Of a stretch of DNA of 64,000 nucleotides, positions 17,971-30,290 are shown piece by piece. Source of the DNA: Shewanella vesiculosa. GTDB lineage: Bacteria > Pseudomonadota > Gammaproteobacteria > Enterobacterales > Shewanellaceae. Made by a program: the position numbers and the translations under genes. Location: positions 4,324,501-4,388,500 of the forward strand of contig NZ_CP073588.1 in the NCBI RefSeq assembly GCF_021560015.1, written 5' to 3'. The notes beneath the pieces are model-generated. The model did not search any database, was not told the origin of the DNA, and worked only from the letters and a program-made list of their open reading frames with translations. The stretch's first letter is position 1, and the number at the start of each line of letters is the position of its first letter.

Positions 17971-18942
17971 ATGCAAGTAACAAGGAATAAGATTTTAGCC
18001 GTTGTTGGTGTGATTGGTTTAGTACTTTATTTTGTCAGTGTATGGTGGAGTATTGAACCGGATCCGATTAAACCGGCATCGCAGCAAACAGATAGTGGCA
18101 AGTTAATTGTGGGCTATGCTACAACAACGTCATTAATTGCCACCATGGAAACCTTGCTGGATAAACCAGGTGGTTGGTTATCTAATGATATTATGCCTCC
18201 GTCGGTAATGATGGATAATATGCCTGCATTTGAATTTGGTGCATTAGAGCAAGTGCGCGATTTAGCGCTTATAATGCGTAAAGAGTTTAGTCGCTCACAG
18301 TCGCAGTCTTCTGCAGATAGTGATTTATTAGCGGCACACTCGAAATTAAACATCGATAACACCAGTTGGTTAGTGCCTAGTGCCGAAGGTGAATATCGTG
18401 ATGCAATCAAATTGCTGAAACTTTATCGTGCTAAAATCAGCGATGCAGATAACAATAATGCCCAGTTTTATGCCCGTGCAGACAACTTGAATGAATGGCT
18501 TAAAGAAGTTCAGAAACGCTTAGGCAGCATGTCACAAAATTTATCTGCCAGTGTGGGTCAAGAGCGATTGAATACTGATTTAGCAGGTGATATCTCTGCT
18601 CGTCAATCGACTCCTGGTTTAACAAGTAATGAAGTTAAAACCAGTTGGTGGAAAATTGATGACGTATTTTATGAAAGTCGTGGTTCAGCTTGGGCATTAT
18701 TGAACTTTATGCGCGCCATTGAAGTGGATTTTGCCGACGTATTAGAAAAGAAAAATGCTGAGGTCAGTTTACGTCAAATTATTCGTGAACTTGAAGCAAC
18801 TCAGCAAACAGTTTGGAGCCCTTTGGTTCTTAATGGAAATGGTTTTGGTTTAGTGGCTAATCACTCGTTGGTGATGGCTAATTATATTTCGCGTGCAAAT
18901 GCCGCGGTAATTGATTTAACTAACTTACTCTCACAAGGATAA
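17971..18942 (+). CDS. DUF2333 family inner-membrane protein
   Basis: About 323 residues from ATG 17971; AAGGAG lies 8 bp upstream, and a TTG at 17968 is less likely. There is one N-terminal membrane anchor (ILAVVGVIGLVLYFVSVWW), then a periplasmic helical domain with GWLSNDIMPPSVMMDNMP and WALLNFMRAIEVDFADVL, hallmarks of DUF2333. The function is unknown. It is joined by a TAATG overlap to the outer-membrane barrel gene, so the two are co-translated and may act together in the envelope. Confidence 0.88.
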   Translation: MQVTRNKILAVVGVIGLVLYFVSVWWSIEPDPIKPASQQTDSGKLIVGYATTTSLIATMETLLDKPGGWLSNDIMPPSVMMDNMPAFEFGALEQVRDLALIMRKEFSRSQSQSSADSDLLAAHSKLNIDNTSWLVPSAEGEYRDAIKLLKLYRAKISDADNNNAQFYARADNLNEWLKEVQKRLGSMSQNLSASVGQERLNTDLAGDISARQSTPGLTSNEVKTSWWKIDDVFYESRGSAWALLNFMRAIEVDFADVLEKKNAEVSLRQIIRELEATQQTVWSPLVLNGNGFGLVANHSLVMANYISRANAAVIDLTNLLSQG

Positions 18943-19679
18943 TGATGAAAAAGACTCTTCTTGCCACAGCAGTAGTGGGCCTATTAAGTGTGTCATCGGC
19001 GCATGCGGCAACTGTATTGGGTTTTAAAGTAGGCGCTGATTACTGGCAGGCTGACACCACAAACACATTTAATGATGATAGTGGTGTTGCTCACAGCTTT
19101 AATGATGATTCATCACAAGGTAGCGTGTGGATTGCCGTTGAGCATCCATTACCGTTTGTGCCTAATGTTAAAATTCGTGAAAATCGTCTTGAGTCGAGCG
19201 CTGGTATTGCCAATGCCGATTTTAACTTTAACGGTCACAATTTTACTGGTGCAACATCGGTGACTAATGACTTAAGTAATACTGACTTTGTGTTGTATTA
19301 CGAAATTCTTGATAACGATTTAGTGTCTGTTGATTTAGGCGCTGCCTATAAATTAATGAATGGTTCATTACGCATTAGTGATGCTGGCCACCCTGAAGAA
19401 GTCAATATCGACAGTGGTATTGTAATGGGATACGCCAGTGCACAAGTCGGTATGATTGGCTTAGGCTTATTTGGCTTTGCTGATGTGATGTTAGGTTTAG
19501 ATGAATCTAATGTGTATGACTACGGCGCTGGTTTAGGATGGCAGTTTGACGGTTTAGCTGTTGATACTTCTGTTCGTGTTGGTTACCGCGAGTTTAATTT
19601 TGATGTGAATAACTTCTCTGGTGTGTCACAAAACACTCAGTTTAGTGGCGCATTTGCTGGTGTAGAATTAGTTTTTTAA
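18942..19679 (+). CDS. TIGR04219 family outer-membrane beta-barrel protein
   Basis: The 245-residue protein has a cleavable signal peptide (LLATAVVGLLSVSSAHA) and a mature chain of alternating beta strands that ends in an aromatic residue (AFAGVELVF), the usual signal for outer-membrane insertion. The opening ATVLGFKVGADYWQADT fits the TIGR04219 family. The start overlaps the DUF2333 stop (a second ATG at 18945 is equally good). The substrate or role is unknown. Confidence 0.85.
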   Translation: MMKKTLLATAVVGLLSVSSAHAATVLGFKVGADYWQADTTNTFNDDSGVAHSFNDDSSQGSVWIAVEHPLPFVPNVKIRENRLESSAGIANADFNFNGHNFTGATSVTNDLSNTDFVLYYEILDNDLVSVDLGAAYKLMNGSLRISDAGHPEEVNIDSGIVMGYASAQVGMIGLGLFGFADVMLGLDESNVYDYGAGLGWQFDGLAVDTSVRVGYREFNFDVNNFSGVSQNTQFSGAFAGVELVF

Positions 19680-19741
19680 TTCGGCATAGCGTTAAACCGT
19701 ACTAGGGAATCAGCATAAAATTGATTAACAATATTATGCCA

Positions 19742-19772
19742 ATAAAAAAACCGCCAATAGGCGGTTTTTTTA
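19742..19772. terminator. Bidirectional terminator between the barrel gene and tolC
   Basis: AAAAAAACCGCC - AATA - GGCGGTTTTTTT works in both directions and separates two convergent genes. Confidence 0.9.
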
Positions 19773-19786
19773 TGTGCGGTTAATGG

Positions 19787-21082
19787 CTACTGAGCAATCA
19801 GTCCGCTGTTAATCGAGATGACATCATCTTCGTTCAACGTACCAGCAGCCTGTTTAAGGGCTAGTATTGAGTTAATATAACCATAACGTGCTTGAGATAG
19901 TTGGCGCTTTGAATCATATAAGTCACGTGTACGGTTCAGTACATCAACAATTGTACGTGTACCGACTTCAAAACCCGCTTGAGTCGCTTTCAGTGCACTT
20001 TCAGACGAAATCACAGATTGCTCATACGCTTTAATTGAGCTGATAGACGCGGTAACGTTGTTAAAGTTATTACGCACGTTTTTAGTCACGCTGCGATGAG
20101 TTTGTTCTAGTTTTTCGCTAGCTTCAACATATCTGAATTGAGCTTGTTTCACTTGCGAAGTCACTTTAAAACCTTCGAAAAGTGGAATGCTCAAGGTCAC
20201 ACCAATATTAGCATTGTCGTAATCTGGGCCTGGCGTTTGATCAACACCTTTGTTGTAACCAGCATTTAAGTTCAATGACGGCATATGACCCGCTTTGTAC
20301 AATTTAATGGTTTCGTTGGCGATATCTTTAGCAATACGCTGAGTCATTAAATCGATGCTATTTGTTTCAGCCATTTTTAACCAACCAGCAGATGCTGCTG
20401 GGGCAGGAGAACCTGCTGAAAAACGGCTAGTATCAAGAATATTAATTGATTTGTGATCTATACCAGTAATTTCACGTAATGCTTCATAGCTGTTGTCTAA
20501 GGTGTTTTGCGCTTGAATTTCCAATGCTGAAGCTAAGTCATATTGTGCTTGTGCTTCATGAACATCAGTAATGGCGGTTAGACCGACGGCAAAGCGTTGT
20601 TTAGTTTGCTCAAGTTGACGTTCAATTGCCGCTTTCTCAGCACCTTGGAATTCATAGTTGTCTTTAGCGGTTAAAACATCAAAATACGCTTTCGTGACAC
20701 GGGTAATGAGTGATTGTAATGTTGATGCATAAGCAGAATCTGCTTGAGATGCTGCCATTTCAGCAAGGTCTAAACCAACCCAGGCACTGTGATCGTAGAT
20801 AACTTGAGTTAAGCTAACACCACCGGTTAAACCGTCGGTGTCTTCTAAAGGGTCATTCCACGCTTTAGCATAGCCAACGTTTGCACTGATTTTTGGTAAT
20901 AACGGTGCACGATTCTCTTGAATGGTTTCGTATAACGCATCACGCTGTGCTTTGGCTTGTAAAACGATAGGGTCGCTAGTGAGTGCTTGCTGATATATTT
21001 GAAGTAAATCATCAGCTTGTGCTGCTGGTGCTGCGATAGCAAATGCTAATGCTGCGTATAATGAACCAATTTTGAATTTCAT
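19787..21082 (-). CDS. tolC: Outer-membrane efflux channel TolC
   Basis: The 431-residue outer-membrane trimer channel used by RND and ABC pumps and type I secretion. It has a signal peptide (AALAFAIAAPAAQA), then LLQIYQQALTSDPIVLQAKAQRDA and the paired helical/beta repeats of the family, for example YNKGVDQTPG, VTLSIPLFEGF and FEVGTRTIVDVLNRTRDLYDSK. It is slightly shorter than E. coli TolC (493), which has a longer C-terminal tail. It is divergent from nudF, as in E. coli. Confidence 0.95.
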   Translation of the reverse strand: MKFKIGSLYAALAFAIAAPAAQADDLLQIYQQALTSDPIVLQAKAQRDALYETIQENRAPLLPKISANVGYAKAWNDPLEDTDGLTGGVSLTQVIYDHSAWVGLDLAEMAASQADSAYASTLQSLITRVTKAYFDVLTAKDNYEFQGAEKAAIERQLEQTKQRFAVGLTAITDVHEAQAQYDLASALEIQAQNTLDNSYEALREITGIDHKSINILDTSRFSAGSPAPAASAGWLKMAETNSIDLMTQRIAKDIANETIKLYKAGHMPSLNLNAGYNKGVDQTPGPDYDNANIGVTLSIPLFEGFKVTSQVKQAQFRYVEASEKLEQTHRSVTKNVRNNFNNVTASISSIKAYEQSVISSESALKATQAGFEVGTRTIVDVLNRTRDLYDSKRQLSQARYGYINSILALKQAAGTLNEDDVISINSGLIAQ

Positions 21083-21550
21083 TTGCTGCCCTTTTTAGAC
21101 AATGCCTCGGTATGCTGAGGTGTTAAGTAACTTATAAATTTGGTCATGCCCTTCATTAAGTGAATGAGTTAACATCATTCATCCGTAACGCGGCAATCTG
21201 CGTTAACTGACTTGCTTTATGGTTATGTACAATAATTTGCTAAAGATATCGTGGTTCAATATCGAGATTTATTGCTCATTATTAATGTTCACAATATGTT
21301 GTTCGCGATATGCTGATTATCGACATATTGTGCACTAGTTAATAATTGTGCACTACTATGCTCACGACTAATTGTGTACTACTTAATAGTAGTGATTTTT
21401 TCATTTTCAAGTCAAATTTGAAGTGTAACAGATTTTATTTTAATTCGGCCTATTTTTGCTTAGGCAAGCTTAAATGCTTAGTTATTAATTATGTTAATTT
21501 AAACTGTCAAAATGATAAGACTGTTTACGTTTTGATAGGCAAGGATAAAT
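21083..21550. other. Intergenic region between tolC and nudF
   Basis: A 468-bp AT-rich divergent control region. TAATTGTGCACTACT at about 21342 is echoed by TAATTGTGTACTACT at about 21369, and related ATTGTGCAC occurs at about 21329, giving three loosely repeated blocks. No coding sequence is supported. These may be regulator sites for tolC or nudF. Confidence 0.4.
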
Positions 21551-22177
21551 ATGTTCGAGCAACCCGTGGTCCCAAGCTTTGACGCAGAGTCAGGTTTTAG
21601 TCTTATATCTAAAAAAGTATTGTATAAAGGTTTTTTTCAGTTAGACGAATACACCTTCAAACATAAGTTGTTTAAAGGTGGTTGGAGCGGTGAAGTTACC
21701 CGTGAAGTGTTTGAACGAGGTCATGCGGTGGTGGTACTGCCATATGATCCTGTTCGTGATGAAATTGTACTGATTGAACAAATTAGGGTTCCTGCATTAG
21801 CAACCACTAAATCAATCTGGCTTCTTGAGTTAGTGGCAGGTATGATTGAGCCTGGCGAATTACCAGAACAAGTCGCTGAACGTGAATTAGCCGAAGAAGC
21901 CGGATTAAGTTTATTAGGGTTAACACCTATAAACAGTTATTTAGTCAGTCCTGGTGGCACTTCTGAGCGTTTTCATTTGTTCTGGGGGCATGTTGATACA
22001 ACCAAAGCTAGCGGTATACACGGTCTTGAGTGTGAAAATGAAGATATTCGAGTCCATGTTGTCAGTCGCGAACAAGCTTATGAGTGGGTTAATAATGGTC
22101 GTATTGACAATGCTTCGACGGTATTAGGTATCCAATGGTTGATGCTCAACTACCAAAGAATTCGTCAGGCACTTTAG
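21551..22177 (+). CDS. nudF: ADP-ribose pyrophosphatase NudF
   Basis: A Nudix hydrolase that splits ADP-ribose to AMP and ribose 5-phosphate. The 208 residues carry the Nudix box from residue about 97 (GMIEPGELPEQVAERELAEE followed by AGL), fitting GX5EX7REUXEEXGU. AAGGATAA precedes the ATG. It heads the operon nudF-yqiB-cpdA-yqiA-parE, in the same order as in E. coli. Confidence 0.95.
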   Translation: MFEQPVVPSFDAESGFSLISKKVLYKGFFQLDEYTFKHKLFKGGWSGEVTREVFERGHAVVVLPYDPVRDEIVLIEQIRVPALATTKSIWLLELVAGMIEPGELPEQVAERELAEEAGLSLLGLTPINSYLVSPGGTSERFHLFWGHVDTTKASGIHGLECENEDIRVHVVSREQAYEWVNNGRIDNASTVLGIQWLMLNYQRIRQAL

Positions 22178-22215
22178 TTATTGAACGTGATAATGATCAA
22201 GATAGGAACGATCGA

Positions 22216-22653
22216 GTGGCAGAGTTTAACCTCAAAAAAAAGCAAAAATATCAACCCAACATCAGTGCTTTTTTAGCAGTCTGTGGTCGAAATTATGCGC
22301 ATATTTTAAAGTGGTTACCTGAACAAATTAACGTCAATGTGCCGTGGCAGGTTGACGGTGAGTTTGGCACTTTATCGATTAATCTTATTGAAAATACTAA
22401 GTATACTCAGTTAATCGAAATTTCGCGCCCGATACCAAATGGACATTTTTTTAAATCTCCAAAAGCCATTGTTCGTATCTATCATGATGCGCAATTAGCA
22501 GAAGTGTTAACTAGCCAACAGATTTATCGTTTAAAGCCAGTGTATGATTATCCTAATCTACATATGCATCATAGCGATGAAAAATTTCAAGTGAATGCAT
22601 TCCTTGAGGAGCTGTTGAAGATTGGGTCTAGGAGAGTGAGTTTCCAATCATAG
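22216..22653 (+). CDS. yqiB: DUF1249 protein YqiB
   Basis: A conserved cytosolic protein of unknown role, always next to cpdA. I start it at GTG 22216, which has AGGA 8 bp before it and gives 145 residues, near the 140 of E. coli YqiB; ATG 22135 would lie deep inside nudF. Matching family text: AIVRIYHDAQLAEVLTSQQI and YDYPNLHMHHSDEKFQVN. Confidence 0.88.
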   Translation: MAEFNLKKKQKYQPNISAFLAVCGRNYAHILKWLPEQINVNVPWQVDGEFGTLSINLIENTKYTQLIEISRPIPNGHFFKSPKAIVRIYHDAQLAEVLTSQQIYRLKPVYDYPNLHMHHSDEKFQVNAFLEELLKIGSRRVSFQS

Positions 22654-22688
22654 CTTTTTTATTCTTTTTACCATGTTAGGAATCTTTT

Positions 22689-23528
22689 GTGCTTAAAGAC
22701 GCAGTGCATTATTCTGTTGCTGAAAATGAGCCTGTGCGATTAGTACAAGTTACTGATCCGCATCTTTTTGCTGATCCTGAAGGTCAATTATTGGGCGTTA
22801 ACACGGCGCAAAGCCTTCAAGCCGTGTTAAATACCTTTATCGCCACTCAATATCCAGCCCATCTTCTATTGGCTACGGGTGATATTAGCCAAGATTATTC
22901 ACCTGAATCTTATCAGCATTTTGTGCATAAGATTGAGATGTTAGATCTGCCTTGCCATTATTTACCTGGTAATCATGACGACCCTCGCTTAATGAGCTTG
23001 CGCATGCAAGGTGAAAAAGTGTTTGGTCAGCAAAGAATTATCATTGGCAACTGGTTAATACTTATGCTCGACTCCACTGTTTCTGGTAAGCCTGGTGGTT
23101 ATATGGGCGAGCAGCAGTTTGCTTTAATCGACGCAGCTATCAAGGCTGAACCGAATAAGCATGTACTGTTAGTGATGCATCATAATCCTATTTTAATGCA
23201 GTGTGCCTGGTTAGATCAGCATTGCATGATGAACGGAGCAGACTTTTTACAACGTACAAGCCGTTATCCGCAGGTAAAAGGCATTCTGTGGGGACATGTT
23301 CATCAGCAAGTCGATAGAACTCATCTTGGACCTCATGGCCATATTCCATTGATGGCGACACCATCAACGTGTATACAATTTAAGCCATTGTCATCCTATT
23401 TCGCCTTAGATCATCTTCAACCTGGTTATCGTTTGCTGGAGTTGGCAGGCGATGGTAGCATTCGTACTAACGTATATCGCGTGCCTGGTAATCGTTTTGC
23501 GCCAGACAATGAGGCCAGCGGATACTAG
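22689..23528 (+). CDS. cpdA: 3',5'-cyclic-AMP phosphodiesterase CpdA
   Basis: A metallophosphatase that degrades cAMP. It starts with GTG behind TAGGA. The metal-binding residues are seen in QVTDPHLFAD, TGDISQD, PGNHDDPR, VMHHNP and WGHVHQQVD, the five family motifs in order. It has 279 residues, as expected. It influences CRP regulation by lowering cAMP. Confidence 0.95.
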   Translation: MLKDAVHYSVAENEPVRLVQVTDPHLFADPEGQLLGVNTAQSLQAVLNTFIATQYPAHLLLATGDISQDYSPESYQHFVHKIEMLDLPCHYLPGNHDDPRLMSLRMQGEKVFGQQRIIIGNWLILMLDSTVSGKPGGYMGEQQFALIDAAIKAEPNKHVLLVMHHNPILMQCAWLDQHCMMNGADFLQRTSRYPQVKGILWGHVHQQVDRTHLGPHGHIPLMATPSTCIQFKPLSSYFALDHLQPGYRLLELAGDGSIRTNVYRVPGNRFAPDNEASGY

Positions 23529-23593
23529 TTTACTGCGTCATCTTATGTAAAATAGGAGGCGCTTAGTACTCATTAACCGTCTCGCGAGGGAAT

Positions 23594-24124
23594 ATGCTGC
23601 TTTATATACATGGTTTTAATAGTTCCCCGCGGTCAGACAAGGCCATGCAAACCGCACTGTATATTCAGCAACATTATCCACAAGTCGATTTTCAGCAACC
23701 ACAATTACCGTCATCACCCACAGCCGCAATGATGTTACTGTGCAATATCACTGAGCAAGCTAAACAGCAAGGTCAGGTGTTGCGCTTTATTGGCTCGTCG
23801 TTAGGTGGCTATTTTGCCAGTTATTTAGCCGAAACCTATGGTGGCAGAGCGGTATTGATTAATCCGGCGGTAAAACCGTTCGAATTATTTGAAGAGTTTA
23901 TCGGGCCTCAATATAATCCCTACACCAATGAGCATTATCAGGTGTTACCGCAGCATCAAGATGATGTTGCCTTGTATAATACTCATGTGATCCGTCACCC
24001 CGATCGTTTCCTGGTGCTGTTGCAAACTGGTGACGAAGTGTTAGATTATCGACAAGCACTGCATAAGTACCATAGCTGTGAATTACATTTAGAGCCTGAT
24101 GGCGACCACAGTTGTCGGCTATGA
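23594..24124 (+). CDS. yqiA: Esterase YqiA
   Basis: A small alpha/beta-hydrolase of 176 residues. MLLYIHGFNSSPRSDKA is the family start, the nucleophile Ser is in IGSSLGGYFA, the Asp in LQTGDEVLDY and the His in GDHSC near the end. The physiological substrate is unknown; E. coli YqiA hydrolyses short acyl esters. The gene precedes parE as in E. coli. Confidence 0.92.
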   Translation: MLLYIHGFNSSPRSDKAMQTALYIQQHYPQVDFQQPQLPSSPTAAMMLLCNITEQAKQQGQVLRFIGSSLGGYFASYLAETYGGRAVLINPAVKPFELFEEFIGPQYNPYTNEHYQVLPQHQDDVALYNTHVIRHPDRFLVLLQTGDEVLDYRQALHKYHSCELHLEPDGDHSCRL

Positions 24125-24234
24125 ACAACAATTAGATAAAATATGTAAATTTATTCAGTTGTAACGTAATACCGTTACATACAATGATCAATTTGAGCTA
24201 ACTTTGGCTCTATTTAACTCCAAATGTGTGGACT

Positions 24235-26122
<1,888 letters not shown>

Positions 26123-26173
26123 TCGTGTTTCTTAATGCCAATAATAAATAACATAAGGCGAAAGATAATTAAC

Positions 26174-27322
26174 ATGCATTATATTAGATTACGCTCTTAC
26201 TCCAATTTTAGTGGGCGGTTAGCCTTCATTGGGGTGCTATTTTTCACCCTATTTTCTACTGCTGCCTCTGCGGCACAATCGGTAATGATCACAGTCACTA
26301 AGGGCTTTGGTTTAAGTCTATATGCTTCTGATTTAGGTGATATTAAACAATTAACTGTCGGCGATGAAGGTACTCTTTTTGTCGGTTCGCAAAAAAGTGG
26401 CACCGTGTATGCGCTAGTTGATAGTGACCAAAATGGCCAAGTTGATAAACGTTATTTGATTGCCAGAGGTTTGGACTATCCGGAAGCGTTAGCCTTTCAT
26501 GATGGTGCGCTTTATGTCACAGAAGACGATCGCATTATTCGCTTTGAAGAAATTGAATCCCGTTTGCGCCGTCCAAGCCGTGCGCGTGAAGTGTATGCGA
26601 ACTTGCCAAGCTTAGATAAAAAGTATTCTCGCTCAATGCATTTTGGACCCGATGGACGTTTATATATATCCATTGGTTCGCCATGCAATGTGTGTGAAGC
26701 CGCTTCACCCTTTGGCAGTATTTTGGCGATTAATGTCGATACCGGAGCCAGTGAACAAATTGCTTCTGGTCTTCGCAGTGTTATTGGTTTTGATTGGTCA
26801 CCCGATACCAACAAATTATGGTTTGCCGATTTAGGTCGAGATTGGATGGGTGATAATCTTCCTGCTGATGAGATAAACCGTTTAGACGTTAAAGGCAGCC
26901 ATTTTGGTTTTCCTTATTTACATGGCTCAGATGTAGTTGAACCCGCCTATGACAAGCCGGAAAATTTAAATATCACCTTGCCAGTATTTGAATTACCCGC
27001 TCACGTAGCGGCAACCGGATTAAGTTTTTACCGCGGCAAGCAATTCCCTCCGCGCTATCGTAATCAGCTGTTTGTTGCTGAAAATGGTTCGTGGAATCGG
27101 TCAAGTAAAGTCGGTTATCAAATTGTGATGCTTGATATTACAGATGGCAAAGTCAGTAAACGTGAAACCGTGGTGAGTTTTTTGGATGGGGAATTTCCGG
27201 TGGCACGTCCATTTGATGTAATTAATGCGCCCGATGGTGCCATGTACATTTCAGATGATCTAAAAGGTAATATTTACCGCTTGTTTTATAACGCACCCGA
27301 ACAATCACAGGAAATGAAATAA
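26174..27322 (+). CDS. Exported PQQ-dependent sugar dehydrogenase-like (YliI/glucose-sorbosone) protein
   Basis: About 382 residues from ATG 26174 (ATG 26135 is possible, but neither has a strong ribosome site). A signal peptide ([19 protein letters not shown]) is followed by a beta-propeller with [32 protein letters not shown] and [11 protein letters not shown], as in the L-sorbosone/soluble glucose dehydrogenase family. The sugar and cofactor use are not proven. It lies between parE and parC, with a TAATG overlap to parC. Confidence 0.8.
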   Translation: MHYIRLRSYSNFSGRLAFIGVLFFTLFSTAASAAQSVMITVTKGFGLSLYASDLGDIKQLTVGDEGTLFVGSQKSGTVYALVDSDQNGQVDKRYLIARGLDYPEALAFHDGALYVTEDDRIIRFEEIESRLRRPSRAREVYANLPSLDKKYSRSMHFGPDGRLYISIGSPCNVCEAASPFGSILAINVDTGASEQIASGLRSVIGFDWSPDTNKLWFADLGRDWMGDNLPADEINRLDVKGSHFGFPYLHGSDVVEPAYDKPENLNITLPVFELPAHVAATGLSFYRGKQFPPRYRNQLFVAENGSWNRSSKVGYQIVMLDITDGKVSKRETVVSFLDGEFPVARPFDVINAPDGAMYISDDLKGNIYRLFYNAPEQSQEMK

Positions 27323-29616
27323 TGAGTGATGCGATTGAATTAAGCCTTGATGGTGTAGAGCAGATGCCGCTGAGGCGCTTTACTGAAGGGGCTTATTTAA
27401 ATTATTCCATGTACGTGATTATGGATCGCGCCTTGCCGCATATTGGTGATGGTCTCAAGCCTGTACAGCGTCGTATTATTTATGCGATGAGCGAATTAGG
27501 ATTATCAGCGCAATCTAAACACAAAAAATCAGCCCGTACTGTGGGTGACGTTTTAGGTAAGTATCATCCCCATGGTGATAGTGCGTGTTACGAAGCAATG
27601 GTGTTAATGGCTCAGCCATTTTCGTATCGATATCCATTGGTTGATGGTCAAGGTAACTGGGGCGCGCCAGATGACCCTAAGTCATTTGCTGCAATGCGTT
27701 ATACCGAAGCCAGATTATCAAAGTTTTCTGAAGTATTACTATCGGAGTTAGGTCAAGGTACTGTCGAATGGGGGGCTAACTTTGATGGCACCATGAAAGA
27801 GCCATTAACCTTACCAGCTCGATTACCGCATATATTATTAAATGGTATTACCGGTATTGCTGTGGGCATGGCAACCGATATTCCGCCGCACAACGTGCGC
27901 GAATTAGTCGCAGCTTGTATTGAGCTTATCGATAACCCTAAAACCGAATTAGCACGGTTAATGGAGTTAGTCCCTGGTCCTGATTATCCAACCGAAGCTG
28001 AAATTATCACTCCTAGAGCGGATATTGAGCGGATTTATGATACGGGCCGTGGTTCAATTAGAGCGCGTGCGGTTTACAGTGAAGAGCAGGGCGAGATTGT
28101 CATTACTTCATTGCCGCATCAAGCCAGTAGTGGCAAGATTTTAGAACAAATAGCTAATCAAATGCAGGCGAAAAAGTTGCCGATGGTGTCTGATTTGCGT
28201 GATGAGTCTGATCATGAAAACCCAGTGCGATTAATTATTGTACCGCGTTCAAATCGTGTCGATTGCGATCAGTTAATGACCCATTTATTTGCGACTACGG
28301 ATCTGGAGAAAAGCTTCCGAGTTAACTTAAATGTGTTGGGGCTCGATGGCCGTCCTAAAGTGAAAGGGTTAAAAACGCTGTTAACGGAATGGTTAGAGTT
28401 CCGTATCACCACAGTTACCCGCCGCTTACAGTATCGTCTCGATAAAGTGTTAGCGCGCTTGCACATTTTAGAAGCGTTAATGATTGCGTTTTTAAACATT
28501 GACGAAGTGATCGAGATTATTCGTTTTAACGATGAGCCTAAAGCTGAGCTGATGTCTCGCTTTAGCTTGTCAGATAAACAAGCCGAATCAATTTTAGAAT
28601 TAAAGTTACGCCATTTAGCCAAGCTTGAAGAATTTAAAATCACTGCAGAGCAAAATGAACTGGCAGCAGAACGCGATAAGTTAGAGTTATTGCTAAGCTC
28701 AGATCGTCGTTTAAAAACCTTAGTGAAAAAAGAGTTAGTTCAAGATGGTGAGACTTATGGTGACAATCGTCGTTCACCAATTATTGAGCGTATTGATGCC
28801 AAAGCACTAACTGAACAGGAGTTAACCCCAACAGAGTCAGTGACTGTTGTCTTGTCTGATAAAGGCTGGGTACGTTGTGCTAAAGGCCATGACGTCGATG
28901 TAGAAGGTTTATCGTATAAGTCTGGCGACAGTTACCTGTGTAGTGTGATGGGTAAGAGTAATCAAGCGGCGGTATTTATTGATTCTACCGGTCGCGCATT
29001 TGCTACCGACAGTCATACGTTGCCGTCAGCCCGTAGCCAAGGAGAGCCGATTACGACGCGCTTTAATATGGCACCGAGTGCGACAATGCGGCATGTATTG
29101 ATGGGCGAGGATGAACAATTTTTCTTATTAGCAAGTGATGCCGGTTACGGCTTTATTTGCGCCTATCCAGATTTAGTTAGTCGTAATAAGGCCGGTAAGG
29201 CACTGCTAAGCCTGCCATCAAATGCGTGCGTTATGCAGCCAAAGTTAATTAATAAATCTGGCGATCAATCTTTGTTAGCGATTACCTCAGAAGGTCGGAT
29301 GCTGATGTTTAGCTTGGATGCTTTACCGCAGTTATCAAAAGGTAAAGGCAATAAAATCATTGGTATTCCTAGCGATCGAGCTAAAAATCGTGAAGAGTTA
29401 CTCTTGCATCTTGATGTAGTACCTCATGATAAGGCTGTGACCTTATGGGCTGGTAAGCGCAAGCTAACCTTGAAGCCAAGTGATTTAGAGCATTATCGTG
29501 GTGAGCGTGGCCGTCGCGGGGCTAAATTACCACGAGGATTACAGCGCGTAGACAGTGTTGAAGTCGAGATGGGACCGCTTGACGAGAGTGCTCAAGACGA
29601 TAATCTGGGCATATAA
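27322..29616 (+). CDS. parC: DNA topoisomerase IV subunit A (ParC)
   Basis: The DNA-cleaving subunit. The 764 residues include the active-site Tyr127 in [11 protein letters not shown] and the quinolone-determining region [12 protein letters not shown] with wild-type Ser87 and Glu91 (E. coli Ser80 and Glu84). The GyrA-like C-terminal beta-pinwheel follows ([18 protein letters not shown]). It starts by TAATG overlap with the preceding gene. The frame is intact. Confidence 0.97.
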   Translation: MSDAIELSLDGVEQMPLRRFTEGAYLNYSMYVIMDRALPHIGDGLKPVQRRIIYAMSELGLSAQSKHKKSARTVGDVLGKYHPHGDSACYEAMVLMAQPFSYRYPLVDGQGNWGAPDDPKSFAAMRYTEARLSKFSEVLLSELGQGTVEWGANFDGTMKEPLTLPARLPHILLNGITGIAVGMATDIPPHNVRELVAACIELIDNPKTELARLMELVPGPDYPTEAEIITPRADIERIYDTGRGSIRARAVYSEEQGEIVITSLPHQASSGKILEQIANQMQAKKLPMVSDLRDESDHENPVRLIIVPRSNRVDCDQLMTHLFATTDLEKSFRVNLNVLGLDGRPKVKGLKTLLTEWLEFRITTVTRRLQYRLDKVLARLHILEALMIAFLNIDEVIEIIRFNDEPKAELMSRFSLSDKQAESILELKLRHLAKLEEFKITAEQNELAAERDKLELLLSSDRRLKTLVKKELVQDGETYGDNRRSPIIERIDAKALTEQELTPTESVTVVLSDKGWVRCAKGHDVDVEGLSYKSGDSYLCSVMGKSNQAAVFIDSTGRAFATDSHTLPSARSQGEPITTRFNMAPSATMRHVLMGEDEQFFLLASDAGYGFICAYPDLVSRNKAGKALLSLPSNACVMQPKLINKSGDQSLLAITSEGRMLMFSLDALPQLSKGKGNKIIGIPSDRAKNREELLLHLDVVPHDKAVTLWAGKRKLTLKPSDLEHYRGERGRRGAKLPRGLQRVDSVEVEMGPLDESAQDDNLGI

Positions 29617-29678
29617 GCTTAATCGGGGATGAAAGCATTAAGCCGCTCCCCGGTTAATAAACTACCTCGTTTAAGCAT

Positions 29679-29712
29679 AAAAAAAATGCTGCTCATATGA
29701 GCAGCATTTTTT
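29679..29712. terminator. Terminator between parC and bfd
   Basis: AAATGCTGCTCATATGAGCAGCATTT region: a perfect stem flanked by A and T runs, so it can serve both convergent genes. Confidence 0.9.
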
Positions 29713-29733
29713 TATACAAAAGTGGACGGGGGA

Positions 29734-29925
29734 TTAGGCCACTTCATAAAAATTAGGTTCGTACTCTAGTTGAGTCTGAATAATTTGAGTTGCCATACGG
29801 GCACATTTGCCACATTGATCTGCAACGCCAAGACGTTTCTTTACGTCAGCCAGTGAACTGTCACCTAAGCTAACGGCAGCTTTAATTTGAGTATCTGTAA
29901 TGGCATGACAAAGACAAACGTACAT
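29734..29925 (-). CDS. bfd: Bacterioferritin-associated ferredoxin Bfd
   Basis: A [2Fe-2S] protein that reduces bacterioferritin iron for release. It has 63 residues from ATG 29925, the usual size (64 in E. coli); an upstream ATG at 29946 would add unrelated residues. The cluster cysteines are in MYVCLCHAITD and DQCGKCARM. A Fur-like box lies upstream, fitting induction under iron shortage. No bacterioferritin gene is adjacent. Confidence 0.92.
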   Translation of the reverse strand: MYVCLCHAITDTQIKAAVSLGDSSLADVKKRLGVADQCGKCARMATQIIQTQLEYEPNFYEVA

Positions 29926-29982
29926 AGAGAAAGCCTCTTCATTCAAAATGGACTAGGGCTAAGAAAGTAATCTAATTCTAAA

Positions 29983-29997
29983 TGAAAACAGTTATCA
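29983..29997. promoter_or_regulatory. Fur box upstream of bfd
   Basis: TGAAAACAGTTATCA matches the 7-1-7 Fur consensus TGATAATNATTATCA at 11 of 14 defined positions and is part of a longer near-palindrome AATGAAAACAGTTATCATT. It lies 58 bp upstream of the bfd start. The remaining 290 bp to the next gene show nothing else I can name. Confidence 0.65.
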
Positions 29998-30290
29998 TTG
30001 GCAATAACTTTTTTCACAAAGAATGATTATTTTTAATACAGTTTGATCTGCTTCACTTTTTTTACCAAAATGGCACGCTGTGATGAGAGATTGAGATGGC
30101 ATGAGAGTAATATGGTCGAATGTTAATTAAATCAATTATCTATGGTTTTGATGATTGTTGCTCAAGGTATATTGATGTCATCCTTAAGTGCGATCAAGTG
30201 GCGGGAATTTAAGTTACTTAGTCGAACTGGAATGATGATTTGATCTTTGACTCACAGAGCAAAGATCAAATCATGGTAACTCGGTTTTCT

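Noticed and set aside
21346..21582. 78-codon open frame upstream of nudF
   Set aside because: It has no ribosome site, is AT-rich with biased composition and runs into nudF in another frame; no family resemblance.
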